From NCBI GenBank assembly GCA_963833745.1, contig CAWHZD010000007.1, positions 806,001-870,000 of the forward strand: a DNA stretch of 64,000 nt, written 5' to 3'. The notes under the pieces were generated by a model that worked only from the letters and a program-made list of their open reading frames with translations, was not told where the DNA came from and did not search any database. Shown here piece after piece: positions 63,575 through 64,000 of the stretch. How positions within the stretch are numbered: position 1 is the stretch's first letter; every line of letters starts with the position of its first letter. The translations under genes and the position numbers were made by a program. This stretch comes from AP-15 sp963833745 (GTDB lineage: Bacteria > Pseudomonadota > Alphaproteobacteria > ATCC43930 > CGMCC-115725).

Positions 63575-64000
63575 GTGACGACCACGACTGCCCCGGACCG
63601 CGGCGCGCTGTCCGAACTCGACCATGCCCGGCAGCTGCGCCGTGCGGTGATCGCCAGCACGATCGGCACGACGATCGAGTGGTACGATTTTTTCATCTAC
63701 GGCACGGTGACCGGGCTGGTCTTTGCCAAGCTCTATTTCCCGGGATCCGACCCGCTGGTCGGCACCTTGCAGGCCTTTGCGATCTACGCGGTCGGTTTTG
63801 TGGCGCGGCCGATCGGAGCGGCGATCTTTGGCTATTACGGCGACCGCATCGGGCGCAAGGCGGCGCTGATCGCGACATTGCTGCTGATGGGATTGGCGAC
63901 CTTCGCCGTCGCTTTTGTGCCGGGCTACGCCAGCATCGGCATTTGGGGTGCGATCATCCTGACTGTCCTGCGCTTTGTCCAAGGGATTGGCGTCGGCGGC
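63575..64000 (+). CDS. MFS transporter, metabolite:H+ symporter type, cut by the window end
   Basis: GTG 63575 follows GGGAGGAAAT and opens at least 142 codons. After a polar N-terminus come RRAVIASTIGTTIEWYDFFI, the hallmark of the MHS family, then GFVARPIGAAIFGYYGDRIG, RKAALIATLLLMG, and a VLRFVQGIGVGG end at the border. Members carry organic acids or osmolytes such as proline/betaine, shikimate or citrate. Substrate cannot be inferred. Confidence 0.88.
   Translation, partial: MTTTTAPDRGALSELDHARQLRRAVIASTIGTTIEWYDFFIYGTVTGLVFAKLYFPGSDPLVGTLQAFAIYAVGFVARPIGAAIFGYYGDRIGRKAALIATLLLMGLATFAVAFVPGYASIGIWGAIILTVLRFVQGIGVGG

Overview
The window is GC-rich DNA from an alphaproteobacterium. The best lineage marker is the run rplU-rpmA-obg-proB-proA-nadD/rsfS-rlmH (21.6-27.3 kb), a gene order typical of Rhizobiales and Rhodospirillales. 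Other supports are a DUF992 protein, an IalB-like protein, ChrR-type sigma/anti-sigma genes and families of short palindromic repeats. No rRNA, tRNA or CRISPR array was seen. Species cannot be named from the sequence alone.

Layout. 0-5 kb: secreted beta-propeller-like protein, CapA-like metallophosphatase, ACMSD-type amidohydrolase and a cis-prenyltransferase. 5.4-8.7 kb: DUF992 protein and a Zn/Mn-type ABC uptake operon. 8.7-12.1 kb: kdpE and a kdpD broken by a one-base frameshift, with no kdpFABC in view. 12.7-18.7 kb: small secreted or membrane proteins, cupin, universal stress protein, and an enolase-superfamily/RidA gene pair. 19.2-21.4 kb: amidase and pirin. 21.5-27.3 kb: the conserved ribosomal-protein/GTPase/proline/NAD operon, in which NadD and RsfS share one uninterrupted frame. 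27.4-33.4 kb: gamma-glutamyltransferase, MBL hydrolase, Liv-type binding protein, VOC protein and a second secreted protein. 34.5-36.6 kb: a HyuA-type ATPase without HyuB.

36.6-45 kb is the accessory core. It starts with a cluster of 21-bp tandem repeats. Next comes a nested transposon: an IS21-family element (37205-39865, 6-bp target duplication TCGACG) inside the transposase of a decayed IS1634-like element (36884-40801, 5-bp duplication TTAAG). Beside it is a lone 1280-residue protein with an N-terminal PD-(D/E)xK-like nuclease region, a P-loop STAND-like NTPase and a long helical C-terminus. I consider this the most likely undescribed system here, an Avs-like antiphage candidate.

45.2-51.7 kb: cupin, citrate synthase divergent from a helix-turn-helix/citrate synthase fusion, a two-subunit ThDP decarboxylase and a NiCoT nickel/cobalt permease. 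52.0-55.4 kb, all on the minus strand: a stress module of ECF sigma factor, cupin anti-sigma, small Tat-exported protein and DUF4331 protein. 55.7-64 kb: CoA-transferase, two MFS permeases (the second cut by the window edge), a crotonase-fold protein lacking both classical glutamates, polysaccharide deacetylase, RidA, a PrlF-YhaV toxin-antitoxin pair preceded by a palindrome over the Shine-Dalgarno, and a tandem pair of Lin0512 proteins.

Several loci show decay or odd starts: kdpD is frameshifted, nadD and rlmH have no ATG/GTG/TTG where their families begin, and gltA has its best ribosome site in another frame. Sequencing error and true mutation cannot be separated from this sequence. Functions are read from motifs and family memory; no searches were run.
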